This document shows, in pieces, positions 20,874 through 33,730 of a stretch of 64,000 bases of DNA; within the stretch, counting starts at the first letter, position 1, and each line of letters begins with the position of its first letter. A program made the translations under genes and the position numbers. The stretch comes from Forficula auricularia (Eukaryota; Arthropoda; Insecta; Dermaptera; Forficulidae), in contig JALMQS010000615.1 of NCBI GenBank assembly GCA_024734495.1, positions 837,173-901,172 of the forward strand, in the 5' to 3' direction. The notes under the pieces were generated by a model. That model was not told the origin of the DNA and searched no databases. It saw only the letters and a program-made list of their open reading frames with translations.

Positions 20874-22409
20874 GTGAAATAAGATTTTGTGTTGTGCACA
20901 CTGCCCCCGGAAGTTTTCTCAAAAAAAGTAATTCTACTGTAGATTCAGGATGACACTCAGACGAGAATACTTTTGGTAGTGCACGCTGCTCGATGATGCA
21001 CACACAAAAGTCTAATATGAGTATGCAATTACAGCCATATAGAGGCGACAAGCCTTTCGGTTGTGGACATTGTCAGAAGATTTTCTCAGCTAGACGCTCT
21101 TTGAATGTTCATTTACGGACACATACAGGTGAAAAACCTTTTACTTGTGCACAATGTAAGAAGACATTCTCCTCTTAGACAATCTTTGACTATTCATTTG
21201 CGGACACATAATAGCGAGAAGCCATTTGGTTGCGAACACTGCCCAAAGAGGTTTAAAAATAAGTCTAATTTGGTTCTTCATTTAAGGACACATACAGGTG
21301 AGAAGCCTTTTTGTTGTGGACACTGCTCAAAGAATTTTACCAAAAAGTCTAATTTGGTGCGTCATTTACGAACACATTCAGGCGAGAAGCCTTTTACCTG
21401 TGATCAATGTCAGAAGACATTCTCCGGTAGACAGTCTTTAACTATTCATTTGCGGACACACAATAGCGAGAAGCCATTTGGTTGTGAACACTGCCCAAAG
21501 AGATTTATCAAAAAGTATCTTTTGGTTGTACATTTACGCACACATACAGGTGAGAAGCCTTTTTGTTGTGGACACATGCTCAAAGAGGTTTATCCAAAAG
21601 CCTCACTTAACTGTTCATTTACGAACACATACAGGTGAAAAGCCTTTTTGTTGTGGAGACTGCTCAAAGAATTTTACCAAAAAGTCTAATTTGGTTCGTC
21701 ATTTACGAACACATTCAGGCGAGAAGCTTTTACCTGTGATCAATGTCAGAAGACATTCTCCGGTAGACAGTCTTTAACTATTCATTTGTGGACACACAAT
21801 AGCGAGAAGCCATTTGGTTGTGAACACTGCCCAAAGAGGTTTATCCTAAAGTCTCATTTGGTTGTTCATTTACGCACACATACAGGTGAGAAGCCTTTTT
21901 GTTGTGGACACTGCTCAAAGAATTTTATCACAAAGTCTTATTTGGTTGTTCATTTAAAGACACATTCAGGCGAGAAGCCTTATTGTTGTGGACACTGCTC
22001 AAAGAATTTTACCCGAAAGTCTAATTTGGTTGTTCATTTAAGGACACATTCAGGCGAGAAGCCTTTTTGTTGTGGACACTGCACAAAGAATTTTACCCAA
22101 AAGTCTAATTTGGTTGTTCATTTAAGGACACATTCAGGCGAGAAGCCTTTTTGTTGTGGACACTGCTCAAAGAATTTTACCCGAAAGTCTAATTTGGTTG
22201 TTCATTTAAGGACACATTCAGGCGAGAAGCCTTTTTGTTGTGGACACTGCTCAAAGAATTTTACCCGAAAGTCTATTTTGGTTGTTCATTTAAGGACACA
22301 TTCAGTCGAGAAGCCTTTTATTTGCGCGCGCTGCTCCAAGAAATTTCCACATAGAAATGGTTTGAATGTACATTTACGGACACATACTGGCAAAATACTC
22401 TCTAATTGA
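20874..22409 (+). pseudogene. C2H2 zinc-finger gene 1, about 16 fingers, frameshifted
   Basis: The predicted finger exon follows a TTTACATTTACAG acceptor at 20,873. A partial first finger (HCPRKFSQK) is out of frame with the rest because of a seven-A run. From MMHTQKSNMSMQ (20,993) about 16 fingers of C-x2-C-x12-H-x3-H type follow, with linkers TGEKP, SGEKP and NSEKP. Frame breaks are an extra T near 21,176, an extra A near 21,576 and a missing C near 21,727. Contact residues vary among R/K/Q at -1, S or P at 2, N, H or S at 3 and V, R or I at 6. Such proteins bind DNA in the nucleus. The breaks are all single bases, so consensus errors are an alternative to true decay. Confidence 0.85.
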
Positions 22410-23536
22410 TTCTTATGTTCGGAAAAGTTTACTAGAAATTCTGATATTACTAGACATTTAATGACACATTCAGGGATTAAATCTTTCTGTTGTTGTCAGT
22501 GGCCGAAGAGGGTCACACAATAGAGTCATTTGACTGGGAATTTGTGGATTCAAACAAATCACACACATCCTAATAAACATTTAAAAACTCCTCCAAAAAT
22601 TGTTAAATTATTTGCCCTAAAAGATATTTATCGGAACCAATTTGTGTGTCCATTAAACGATTTTACTTACCCCTTCTCCACTAATTAGAAATTTAGTTTC
22701 TATTCTTTTCTCAAATGTGAAATATTAAATTCACCATTTTATAATATTAAATAGAATTCTATTGAAAATGTCAGATTAATTATATTCTAAATAAGCAATT
22801 TTTTTAACTTAATTAATTTTGATTTTACAAACTATTTTTTCTTGATATTTTTGTTATCAAGACCAATATTATTTTTAATTTTTTTGATTTTACAAACTAG
22901 TCTTCTCATTACTTATTATTATTATTATTTTTTTCCCTTTAAATCCATGGAAATGTATACAACTATCGGTATAATACTAATAGATTTGTACTTATTATAA
23001 TTGCTTCCATATTTTAACCTTTGATTTTCTTTATGAAACACATTGGCACACTTAATATAAATATGATTATTATTCTCAATACAGACACATATTTCTTATT
23101 TTTATTTTACTCAATTTTTAAATTGAAAAAAATCCATCTATTATTTTGATTGTACACACATTAAACAGACTCGTCTAAAAAAAAATGAATTTTTATTTAT
23201 TTATTTATTTAATTGTATACATATTTGTAAAATCTTCACAATTGAGTGTATTAACCTCAAATTGTTGATTGTTTCATTTGCAACCTCACTCTTTAAATCA
23301 TGCCTTAAAAATTTTCAGATATATATACAGTGGTGTTTTCGTGAAAATTTTCAGTGTAGATTGAAGCTTCGAGACAAATATCTTAATTATTGAATTTTTC
23401 TTTATTTATTTATTTTTTAGTAGAATACATTAATACAGTAAATAGTGCTTAAATAAAAAGAAAATACATACGGTACATTAAACATAGTTTAGTGAGGTCG
23501 GGCCGGAACTCAGGGCTCTTACGATACATAATTTTT
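22410..23536 (+). other. 3' tail of zinc-finger unit 1
   Basis: After the TGA the sequence still reads as ruined fingers (FTRNSDITRHLMTHSG, then a TAG inside a CCQWPKRVTQ finger). The ancestral array was therefore at least two fingers longer. AT-rich 3' UTR-like sequence follows, with AATAAA-type signals near 22,573 and 23,453. The same tail occurs after units 2 and 3, in diverged form after unit 4, and alone at 51,580-52,300. Confidence 0.6.
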
Positions 23537-24085
23537 ACTTTACCATACAGGGTATGGTCAGGTATTGTAATTGTGCATGAAAAAAGTGACTTTTTTCATT
23601 TTTTTTTTCGAAATATCTCAAAAACTGTTTTAACTGTTTTTATCAAAAAAATTGAGCGAAACCATGGTATTTCGCTCTACAAAAAAGCTCATATAAGTGA
23701 AAATCGAAAAAATTATATTTTTTGTGATAATAATTGTTTTGTCAAAATGTCTGTTTGTCTGGTTGTCCGGTTGTCTGTGCGATACCAAATTCTTATGGAC
23801 TAGCTAGTTCAAAAACTTAGTGTGAATATCAAAACCAAATTTCACACATAGATTTGGTCCATTGAGCTTACGAGCTGATTAGATTTTGGTGCATAAGGAC
23901 CCAAAATTAAGTAGGGTGGAAGGGGGTTAAAAATTAAAAATCTAGGCCATTTAAGCAAACTAAACCAAATTTTGTATACATAATCAATGGGACCCCAGCA
24001 GACTAAAAATGCAAAAACTAGGCCCCTTCCCTACATGATTATAAATAATTAATTTTATTAAATATTAAATAAAAGTTAGGGTCAG
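23537..24085 (+). mobile_element. Family B repeat, copy after unit 1
   Basis: It begins ACTTTACCATACAGGGTATGG. Internal landmarks are TTGAGCGAAACCATGG, GTCTGTTTGTCTGGTTGTCC and GTATACATAATCAATGGGAC. It resembles a non-autonomous DNA element; the best-preserved copies (48,252-48,929 and 63,410-63,975) have termini ACTTTACCATACA or close variants. Other copies are at 30,221-30,767, 38,265-38,698 and, degraded, 50,645-51,237. No protein frame. Confidence 0.6.
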
Positions 24086-24216
24086 GTGCACCATCTTGCC
24101 CAAACTCCCTGGGTAAGCTGATGGATATTGTTATGCCACTTATAATTTCTATTTAACTGCCACTGAAATCAGACGAATATTACAAAAGTGGAATCGATGA
24201 TCAAATATATATTATT

Positions 24217-25302
24217 ATACAGGATGTCTCGTATTACAACGATAAACCGTAAACAGGGGATAGGACAATTTATGACGGTCCTGAAAGTAAAAATTTGTTT
24301 AAATAAAAGTCTCATAGTTTTCTGGTTATAGGCATTTGTTTGATTTTGGTGAAAATCGCTACACTGACTTAAAAATTAGATGCTGTTGCTACAAATTTAC
24401 ATATTTTATTATTCTAATTTTTGGTACACAATCCTGAATAATCCTGCTATTGAACATAATTCAAAATAAAACCATAAGTACTATAGTTATGGAGAAAAAA
24501 ATATTTCACGGACTTAGATTTTTAAAAAAATTTATCAGCCAACTTTGAATCATCTATAATATAAATAAATTAATATCTATTATAGTAATAATAAAACTTG
24601 AGTAAGATACGAGGTAGGTTTCACAAAAATTTTTAGTGAAACCTACCTCGTATCTTACTCAAGTTTTATTATTATATATAAATGTTTCACCTAAAACCAA
24701 CACCTAACTCCTTAAAATGTATAAAGTCTATAATAACCAAAGATTAGTTCAATTAAGATGCGACATAACTGATTAACATATTAAATAAAAAAACAACATC
24801 AAAATTTGTTTTTAAATTAGTTAATTTTTCCAAAAATTACAAATAGATTTTTTCTAAAGAATCAAAAACAAAGTGCTGTACTATTTTGAAACATCGACTA
24901 AATGGGCCAATTTTTTAAATAACGTCTCATTCATGATTACTACCCTTTTTTTTACAATAAATATGATTCAAATTTATCTGATAAAATTTTTTTAAAAAAT
25001 TAGTCCAGCAAAAATATTTTTTTTTCTCCAAAAGTGTAGTTCTTATGGTTTTACTTTGAATTATAGTCAATAGCAGAATTATTCAAGATTCTGAAAAAAA
25101 AATTAGAATAATAAAATATGTAAATTTATAGCCACAACATCTAGATTTTTAAGACAGGGTAGCAATTTTCACCATTTTCAAAAAATGCCTATTACTCGAA
25201 AAATATGAGAGTTTTATTAAAAAATTTTTTAGGTTCTGGACGGTCGTAAATTGCACTATTTGCTGTTTACGATTTATCGTTATGATACGGGACACCCTGT
25301 AT
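24217..25302 (+). mobile_element. Family A foldback DNA element, copy 2 (short)
   Basis: Both ends are present (ATACAGGATGTCTCGTAT and CGGGACACCCTGTAT), but the 1 kb centre with the C-rich island is absent. In its place is a 39-bp-arm perfect hairpin (24,586-24,674). It separates zinc-finger units 1 and 2. Confidence 0.75.
24586..24674. repeat. Perfect 39-bp-arm hairpin
   Basis: TAATAATAAAACTTGAGTAA through GGTAGGTTTCAC is followed by an 11-base loop, AAAAATTTTTA, and then the exact reverse complement. It is absent from the sister family A copies. A related GTGAAACCTACCT word appears near 46,710. It could be a tiny foldback MITE or a hairpin RNA source. Confidence 0.8.
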
Positions 25303-26402
25303 GATTAAATATGACCGGAATTCTTAACTAAATTCCTCGTATTTGGCTTTTGTAAATTTTCACTTATAAACACGTTTATCGCTAATGAATATGTGAGAAA
25401 TAGTTTAAAAGGAGATTATATTACTAGTATTCGCTCTAAAAATCCACTGGGTTACAATACTATTACAATATTATTATTTAAAAAAAATATTCATGTTTAT
25501 ATGTAAATAAATTAAATATACAAATCTTTTTAAATAACATAATTCAGACGTTTAATAAAACCCAAAGAATTCTGAAGAATTTCTACATTTATCAATGGAA
25601 ATGAACAAGTATATTTTACAGCCCTGAATTCTATTAAATGAATAAACTATATATTTAGTAATATTTGTAAATAACGTTTAGTTCCAGATTGTGCTCGAAA
25701 TTAAAGAGATAATACAATTAAAAGCTTAATTTTTCTCGCACGCCCTAAATAATACGGTGCCCGAATTATTTACAAGGATTTTTTTTTGAGAATTTTTTTT
25801 TTATTTTAATTTTTCAATAATATTTAGTTGGGGAATTTTTTTGAAAAAATTAACACACTTTTGATTGGTACTCCAAATTACTCGATTAGAGGAGGTAAGT
25901 GTCACCTGTCGGTCGATAATTAAAACATTTTATTTAATAGGATTGATTACACAACATCTGATTGAATTGCTTTTATTATTATTAAATCTTATTAATCTAA
26001 ATCAAAATTATTTCATAGTGGACAATCAAATGTAAATTAAATCTATCTTTTAAATTTGTGAAAATCAATTTCTTTGTGACATTTCTATATTCTCAAAATA
26101 ATGGAATGAATATATAATGATTCCAAAATTCAAAATCCAATCGATAGAGGTTATATTTTATTTTATTATTCAAAATATTGATTTTATATTATGTTCTATT
26201 ATATTTTACTTTTTTAGCAAATTATAAATCAGGGCTGTCAACCCTTGGCCCAGCAATTCAATGAATACGGCCTGACATTAAATTACAAATCTCCTTAAAT
26301 CATTGAGATTTTTCAGTTGAAAGTAATGGAATGCAGCCGCCCAGGGGTAAGAATAGGTAGTAAGAATAATCTCTAATAATATCTCATTTGCAAATAAGGT
26401 CT

Positions 26403-26682
26403 AGAGGCGACTATGGGTCAGTGGCTAGAGTGTTGGGTCGCTGACTCGAAGATCGCTGGTTCGAGACCGAGTCTCGGCAGAGAGATATTTCCATTTGCCT
26501 CCTCTTGGAAAGTAATGGCAACCTACCAAGAGTATAATTGCCTAGTAACCTTTTTAGCCGTTCGGAACCGGCGTTAAAAAGTAGGTCCCATATATCTGTG
26601 TAAAACAACTAAACACACTCAGCACAGGTATATGTGGAGAGGAGCCGACACCAGTTTCTGGTATGGCACTCGAAGAAGAAGG
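26403..26682 (+). mobile_element. tRNA-derived SINE, unit 2 copy
   Basis: Same 280-bp SINE at the orthologous position, with a perfect 10-bp target duplication AATAAGGTCT (26,393-26,402 and 26,683-26,692). It was therefore copied with the duplicon after a single insertion. Confidence 0.85.
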
Positions 26683-27219
26683 AATAAGGTCTATTTATTG
26701 GATTGTCATTCTTCCGTTCTTCATTTTCTTTTAAACCAACCTTTCCGGAGGATTCTTCCCTCCTTCTTCAGGGTTTCATTCAAATTTTTATCTACTTACT
26801 GGAAAACATATTTGATAATACAATATGACAAGAAGAAATTGGACAATCTGCCGAAAAATTTTCGAAAAATAAAAGGGCATTTTTTACATTTTGAATTTGA
26901 AAATATATACAAAGATTTCAGAAATTTTTTTCACAATTTTGTCATATTTTGACTCCATATTTTATTAGAAAATAAATATTTTTAAGACATTTTTGCATCT
27001 TTATCATGGTGGATATCATTTTTCAATATTATTAACTATTATGTATTGGATGGAAATTTTGAGGTGTTGCGAAAAAAATAGGATACTTGTTCAGGCTGAC
27101 CCTAAATATATTTTCATTTGAAAAGGAATTTAGAAAAATAAAAGGTTCTACTTAAGTATTTCTGAGTCGCGGTCAAATTATTATAAAAAAAAATAACTTA
27201 TTTATTTTTTATTTTTCAG

Positions 27220-27341
27220 GTGATTCAATAAAGGAAGCTGCATGTTATCCATCGGAACAACAAAAGTGACCAGTGTAGGATTGGAAATTAAAAAACAAAA
27301 AACATTTCTAATTCACCGAATAGATCAACCCCTATTTAAAG
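27220..27341 (+). other. Leader exon of zinc-finger unit 2 (predicted)
   Basis: Acceptor TTTTTCAG ends at 27,219 and donor AAAG/GTGAAT lies at 27,341/27,342. The predicted intron 27,342-27,480 is only 139 bp and ends TTTACATTTACAG. Unit 4 lacks exactly this intron. Confidence 0.5.
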
Positions 27342-27480
27342 GTGAATTCTGTTTACTAAATTTTAAAACAAAAGCTCTATTATTTTTTATATAACGAATA
27401 TATGAAGGCAAGCATATTTACGAAAATGTTCTTAAAATCAATAGATATTCAATAAGAAAAATAAATATTTACATTTACAG

Positions 27481-29097
27481 GCGAAACAAGATTTTGTGTT
27501 GTGCACACTGCCCCCGGAAGTTTTCTCAAAAAAGTAATTCTACTGTAGATTCAAGAGGACACCCAGACGAGAATTCTTTTGGTTGTGCACGCTGATCGAT
27601 GATGCACACACAAAAGTCTAATATGAGTATGCAATTACAGCCATATAGAGGCGACAAGCCTTTCGGTTGTGGACATTGTCAGAAGATTTTATCAGCTAGA
27701 CGCTCTTTGAATGTTCATTTACGGACACATACAGGTGAAAAACCTTTTACTTGTGCACAATGTAAGAAGACATTCTCCTCTAGACAATCTTTGACTATTC
27801 ATTTGCGGACACATAATAGCGAGAAGCCATTTGGTTGCGAACACTGCCCAAAGAGGTTTAAAAATAAGTCTAATTTGGTTCTTCATTTAAGGACACATAC
27901 AGGTGAGAAGCCTTTTTGTTGTGGACACTGCTCAAAGAATTTAACCAAAAGTCTAATTTAGTTCGTCATTTACTATCACATTCAGGCGAGAAGCCTTTTA
28001 CCTGTGATCAATGTCAGAAGACATTCTCCTGTAGACAGTCTTTAACTATTCATTTGCGGACACACAATAGCGAGAAGCCATTTGGTTGTGAACACTGCCC
28101 AAAGAGGTTTATCCAAAAGCCTCACTTGACTGTTCATTTACGAACACATACAGGTGAAAAGCCTTTTTGTTGTGGACACTGCTCAAAGAATTTTACCAAA
28201 AAGTCTAATTTGGTTGTTCATTTAAGGACACATTCAGGCGAGAAGCCTTTTTGTTGTGGACACTGCTCAAAGAATTTTACCAAAAAGTCTAATTTAGTTC
28301 GTCATTTACTATCACATTCAGGCGAGAAGCCTTTTACCTGTGATCAATGTCAGAAGACATTCTCCTGTAGACAGTCTTTAACTATTCATTTGCGGACACA
28401 CAATAGCGAGAAGCCATTTGGTTGTGAACACTGCCCAAAGAGGTTTATCCAAAAGCCTCACTTGACTGTTCATTTACGAACACATACAGGTGAAAAGCCT
28501 TTTTGTTGTGGACACTGCTCAAAGAATTTTACCAAAAGTCTAATTTGGTGCGTTCATTTAAGAACACATTCAGGCGAGAAGCCCTTTACCTGTGATCAAT
28601 GTCAGAAGACATTCTCCGGTAGACAGTCTTTAACTATTCATTTGTGGACACACAATAGCGAGAAGCCATTTGGTTGTGAACACTGCCCAAAGAGGTTTAT
28701 CCTAAAGTCTCATTTGGTTGTTCATTTACGCACACATACAGGTGAGAAGCCTTTTTGTTGTGGACACTGCTCAAAGAATTTTATCACAAAGTCTTATTTG
28801 GTTGTTCATTTAAAGACACATTCAGGCGAGAAGCCTTATTGTTGTGGACACTGCTCAAAGAATTTTACCCGAAAGTCTAATTTGGTTGTTCATTTAAGGA
28901 CACATTCAGGCGAGAAGCCTTTTTGTTGTGGACACTGCACAAAGAATTTTACCCAAAAGTCTAATTTGGTTGTTCATTTAAGGACACATTCAGGCGAGAA
29001 GCCTTTTATTTGCGCGCGCTGCTCCAAGAAATTTCCACATAGAAATGGTTTGAATGTACATTTACGGACACATACTGGCAAAATACTCTCTAATTGA
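27481..29097 (+). pseudogene. C2H2 zinc-finger gene 2, 17 fingers, one net frameshift
   Basis: The least damaged array. After the acceptor at 27,480 the first partial finger ends at a TGA (TGC in unit 1), so translation would start at MMHTQKSN (27,599). Fingers 1-3 and half of 4 are in one frame. One A is missing near 27,950, and a second frame (27,916-29,097) runs uninterrupted to the normal LRTHTGKILSN end. The order of finger types repeats as [27 protein letters not shown], showing expansion by multi-finger blocks. Finger 11 reads FTKSLIWCVHLRTH because one lost A and one gained T compensate, replacing its recognition helix. If the 27,950 break is an assembly error, this copy would encode a protein of about 500 residues. 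Confidence 0.85.
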
Positions 29098-30220
29098 TTC
29101 TTATGTTCGGAAAAGTTTACTAGAAATTCTGATATTACTAGACATTTAATGACACATTCAGGGATTAAATCTTTCTGTTGTTGTCAGTGGCCGAAGAGGG
29201 TCACACAATAGAGTCATTTGACTGGGAATTTGTGGATTCAAACAAATCACACACATCCTAATAAACATTTAAAAACTCCTCCAAAAATTGTTAAATTATT
29301 TGCCCTAAAAGATATTTATCGGAACCAATTTGTGTGTCCATTAAACGACTTTACTAAGTACCCCTTCTCTACTAATTAGAAATTTAGTTTCTATTCTTTT
29401 CTCAAATGTGAAATATTAAATTCACCATTTTATAATATTATATAGAATTCTATTGAAAATGTCAGATTAATTATATTATAAATAAGCAATTTTTTGAACT
29501 TCTCTAAATTGATTTAATTTTTTCTTGATATTTTTGTTATCAAGACCAATATTATTTTTAATTTTGATTTTACAAACTAGTCTTCTCATTACTTATTATT
29601 ATTATTATTATTTTTTCCCTTTAAATCCATGGAAATGTTCCACAACTATTGGTATAATACTAATAGATTTGTACTTATTATAATTGCTTCCATATTTTAA
29701 TCTTTGATTTGCTTTATGAAACAGATTGGCACACTTAATATAAATATGATTATTATTCTCAATACAGACACATATTTCTTATTTTTATTTTACTCAATTT
29801 TTAAATTAAAAAAAATCCATCTATTATTTTGATTGTACACACATTAAACAGACTCGTCTAAAAAAAATGAATTTTTATTTATTTATTTATTTAATTGTAT
29901 ACATATTTGTAAAATCTTCACAATTGAGTGTACTAACCTCAAATTGTTGATTGTTTCATTTGCAACCTCACTCTTTAAATCATGCCGTAACAATTTTCAG
30001 ATACATATATACAGTGGCGTCCTCGTGAAAATTTTCAGTGTAGATTGAAGCTTCGAGACAAATATCTTAATTATTGAATTTTTCTTTATTTATTTATTTT
30101 TTAGTAGAATACATTAATACAGTAAATAGTGCTTAAATAAAAAGAAAATACATACGGTACATTAAACATAGTTTAGTGAGGTCGGGCCGGAACTCAGGGC
30201 TCTTACGATACATAATTTTT
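29098..30220 (+). other. 3' tail of zinc-finger unit 2
   Basis: Same decayed finger remnants and 3' UTR-like sequence as after unit 1, with small indels. No other gene seen. Confidence 0.6.
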
Positions 30221-30767
30221 ACTTTACCATACAGGGTATGATTACGTATTGTAATTGTGCATGAAAAAATTGCTTTTTTCATTTTTTTTTTCGAAATATC
30301 TCAAAAACTGTTTTAACTATTTTTATCAAAAAAATTGAGCGAAACCATAGTATTTCGCTCTACAAAAAAGCTTATATAAGTGAAACATCGAAAAAATTAT
30401 ATTTTTTGTGATAATAATTGTTTTGTCAAAATGTCTGTTTGTCTGGTTGTCCGGTTGTCTGTGGGATACCAAATTCTTATGGACTAGCTAGTTCAAAAAC
30501 TTAGTGTGAATATCAAAACCAAATTTCACACATAGATTTGGTCCATTGAGCTTACGAGCTGATTAGATTTTGGTGCATAAGGACCCAAAATTAAGTAGGG
30601 TGGAAGGGGGTTAAAAATTAAAAATCTAGGCCATTTAAGCAAACTAAACCAAATTTTGTATACATAATCAATGGGACCCCAGCAGACTAAAAATGCAAAA
30701 ACTAGTCCCCTTCCCTACATGATTATAAATAAATAATTTTATTAAATATTAAATAAAAGTTAGGGTC
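30221..30767 (+). mobile_element. Family B repeat, copy after unit 2
   Basis: Nearly identical to 23,537-24,085, including the GTCTGTTTGTCTGGTTGTCC block. It is followed by the same junction to family A. Confidence 0.6.
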
Positions 30768-30900
30768 AGGTGCACCATCTTGCCCAAACTCCCTGGGTAA
30801 GCTGATGGATATTGTTATGCCACTTATAATTTCTATTTAACTGCCACTGAAATCAGACGAATATTACAAAAGTGGAATCGATGATCAAATATATATTATT

Positions 30901-32981
30901 ATACAGGATGTCTCGTATTACAACGATAAACCGTAAACAGGGGATAGGACAATTTATGACGGTCCTGAAAGTAAAAATTTGTTTAAATAAAAGTCTCATA
31001 GTTTTCTGGTTATAGGCATTTGTTTGATTTTGGTGAAAATCGCTATACTTCCTTAAAAATTAGATGCTGTTGCTACAAATTTACATATTTTATTATTCTA
31101 CTTTTTGCTAGACAATTCTGAATAATCGTGCTATCGAACAGAATTCAAAATAAAACCATAAGTACTATAGTTATGGAGAAAAAATATTTCCCGGACTTAG
31201 ATTTTAAAAAATTTTTATCAGTCAACTTTGAATCATCTATAATGTAAATAAATTAATATCTATATTAATGTTAATAATAATCAAAGATTAGTTTAATTAA
31301 GATGCGGAATAATTGATTGTTTTTTTATTTAATATGTATTAAATAAAAAAACATCAAAATATGATTTTAAATTAGTTAATTTTTCCAAAAAATTACAAAT
31401 AGTTTTTTTTTCTAAAGAATTAAAAACAATGTGCCGTACCATTTTGAACTGTACCTCCAGCACCCCCACTCCGCACCCGTTCCCAACCCCCGCCCCCACA
31501 CCACAACCCGCACCCCACGAACCTCGGATCCCGCACCCCATCCACCCCGTGGCCGCCAACCATGCGCACCACACCCCCGCCTAGCCCCCTGGACCCCAGC
31601 CCCGTTATGCCCCTGCACTACACCCCGCATCACCCCACCCAACTCCGCCTCACTCCTCCTCCACTCCTATTCCACCCCCACCCCCAGTTTTTGCATTTCT
31701 AGCCTTCTAGTGACCCACAAATTATGTATACAAAATTTGGTTGAGTTTGGCCCAAGAGAAAGAATTTTCATTTTTTGACCCCCCCCCACACACACATTTT
31801 GAGTCGTTAGTTTTTGCATTTCTTGCTCTCTAGAGGCCCAGAGATTATGTATACATCATTTGGTTGCGTTTGCTCCAAGGGCAAGAATTTATATATTTTC
31901 ACCCTCCCCCCCTTTTTGTGTGGGTTTTTGGGGAAGTTTTTTTAAACAAAAGTCAGAAATCACATCCCCTACAACTTTGTTTATTATAAAATTTACCGTA
32001 GGGCTAATAGTATAGGAGTTATTTGATAATTTTCATTCGTGCGCCCCCGCCCCAAACCCCCTTCTGGGGTCAAAATATCAAAACGTTATATAGCTAAAAA
32101 CGTAAGTATAGAAGACATCTGATGTAAATATGAAATTTCATAATAATCCCTTCAGCCGTTTTTACGTGAATCGTGAGCAGCTTTTCGGAAACCACTGAAA
32201 CAGACATAAGACAGACATACAGGAATTTTGTTGAGGGTGCTTTCGTTCATAACTTTGCTTGAAACGTGTGCAACCAAAATTTGCCGTGATTTGGAGCAAT
32301 GTACCTACAGACAAAACCTTAATTTTATATAGATAGATTAAAATGTTTCACCTAGAACCAACACCTAACTCCTTAAAATGTATATCTATTATAGTATTAA
32401 TGTCTATAATAACCAAAGATTAGTTCAATTAAGATGCGCTATAATTGCTTAACATATTAAATAAAACAACATCATCAAAATATGATTTTAAATTAGTTAA
32501 TTTTTTCAAAAAAATAACAAATAATTTTTTTTCTAAAGAATTAAAAACAAAATGCTCTACCATTTTGAAACATCGACTAAATGGGCCAATTTTTTAAATA
32601 ACTTCTAATTCATGATTACTAGCCTTTTATTTACAATAAATATATTTCAAATTTAGCTGATGAAATTTTTTTAAAAAATAAGTCCGGTTCAAATATTTTT
32701 TTTCTCCAAAAGTGTAGTACTTATGGTTTTACTTCGAATTTTACTCAACAGCAGAATTAATCAGGATTGCGGAACAAAAATTAGAATAATAAAATATGTA
32801 AATTTATAGGCACAGAATCTCTATTTTTAAGGCAGGGTAGCGATTTTCACCATTTTCAAAAAATGCCTATTACTCGAAAAATATATTACTTTTGTTAAAC
32901 ATTTTTTTTAAGTTCTGGACTGTCGTAAATTGCCCTATCTCCTCTTTACGGTTTATAGTTGTGATAGAGGACACCCTGTAT
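30901..32981 (+). mobile_element. Family A foldback DNA element, copy 3
   Basis: Full-length partner of 6,074-8,142, with both termini, the C-rich island (31,440-31,790) and the tandem segment. Near-identity over 2 kb indicates a recent duplication together with flanking sequence. No coding frame apart from Pro/Gly-rich artefacts. Confidence 0.75.
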
Positions 32982-33656
32982 GATTAAATATGAGTGGGAT
33001 TCTTAACTAAGTTTATCGTATTCGGCTTTTTTAATTTGAATTTTCACTTATAAACACGTTTATCGCTAATCAATATGTGAGAAATAGTTTAAAAGGAGAC
33101 TATACTACTACTACTCAGACTAAAAATCCACTGGTTTACAATACTATTACAATATTATTATTTAAAAAAATTATTAATGTTTATAAATTAAATATACAAA
33201 TCTTTTTAAATAACATAATACAGACGTTTAATAAAACCCAAAGAATTCTGGAGAATTTCTCCATTTATCAATGGAAATGAACAAGTATCTTTTACAGCCC
33301 TGAATTCTATTAAATGAATAAACTATATAAGTAGTAATATTCGTAAATAAAGTTTAGTTCCAGATTATCCTCGAAATTAAAGAGATATTACAATTAAAGC
33401 TAAATTTCTCTCGCACGCCCTAAATAATACGGTGCCCGAATTATTTAGAATGTTTTTTTTTTTGAGAATTTTTTTTTATTTTAATTTTTAAATAATTTTG
33501 TATAAACGTTTTATTTTTAACGAACTTAGTTCCATATTTATTTTGAAATTAATTAAATTAATTGAACCGCGTAAATTTGAATTATTTCCATTGCGATTTT
33601 TCTTGCAGTTCATAAATCATTTTATTATTTTTGTTTTGAAAAGGAAAAATGAAATT

Positions 33657-33730
33657 TGGCATCTGGCAGGATTCGAACCTGCGTCTTCCTCTTTAGCCGA
33701 GGCTGCGCTAACCAACTGCGCTACAGATGA
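33657..33730 (-). tRNA. tRNA-like gene with CTA in the anticodon position
   Basis: 74 bases with a cloverleaf. Acceptor CATCTG pairs with CAGATG, the D arm is GCGC/GCGC, the anticodon stem is CCTC/GAGG with loop GGCTAAA, and the T arm has GGTTCGAATCC. It ends in an encoded CCA. Loop position 33 is G instead of the invariant U, and positions 34-36 read CTA, which would read the UAG stop codon. It may be a tRNA pseudogene or SINE-like head. The partner lies head-to-head at 34,049-34,122. Confidence 0.6.

Larger units (their letters stand above)
13396..23536 (+). repeat. Zinc-finger duplicon, unit 1
   Basis: This block matches 25,430-30,220 (unit 2) and 33,120-38,264 (unit 3) along its length. 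The order is AATCCACTGGTTTACAATAC, a 1 kb AT-rich flank, an hAT-like end, a leader exon, the finger exon and a 3' tail. Unit 1 differs by an LTR element (15,344-20,779). Units 1 and 2 share a SINE. The finger exons of units 1 and 2 start 6,606 bp apart, and those of 2 and 3 8,133 bp apart. Confidence 0.85.
25430..30220 (+). repeat. Zinc-finger duplicon, unit 2
   Basis: Collinear with unit 1 without the LTR element; it keeps the SINE. The flank from 25,430 to 26,400 is nearly identical to 13,390-14,360. Confidence 0.85.
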
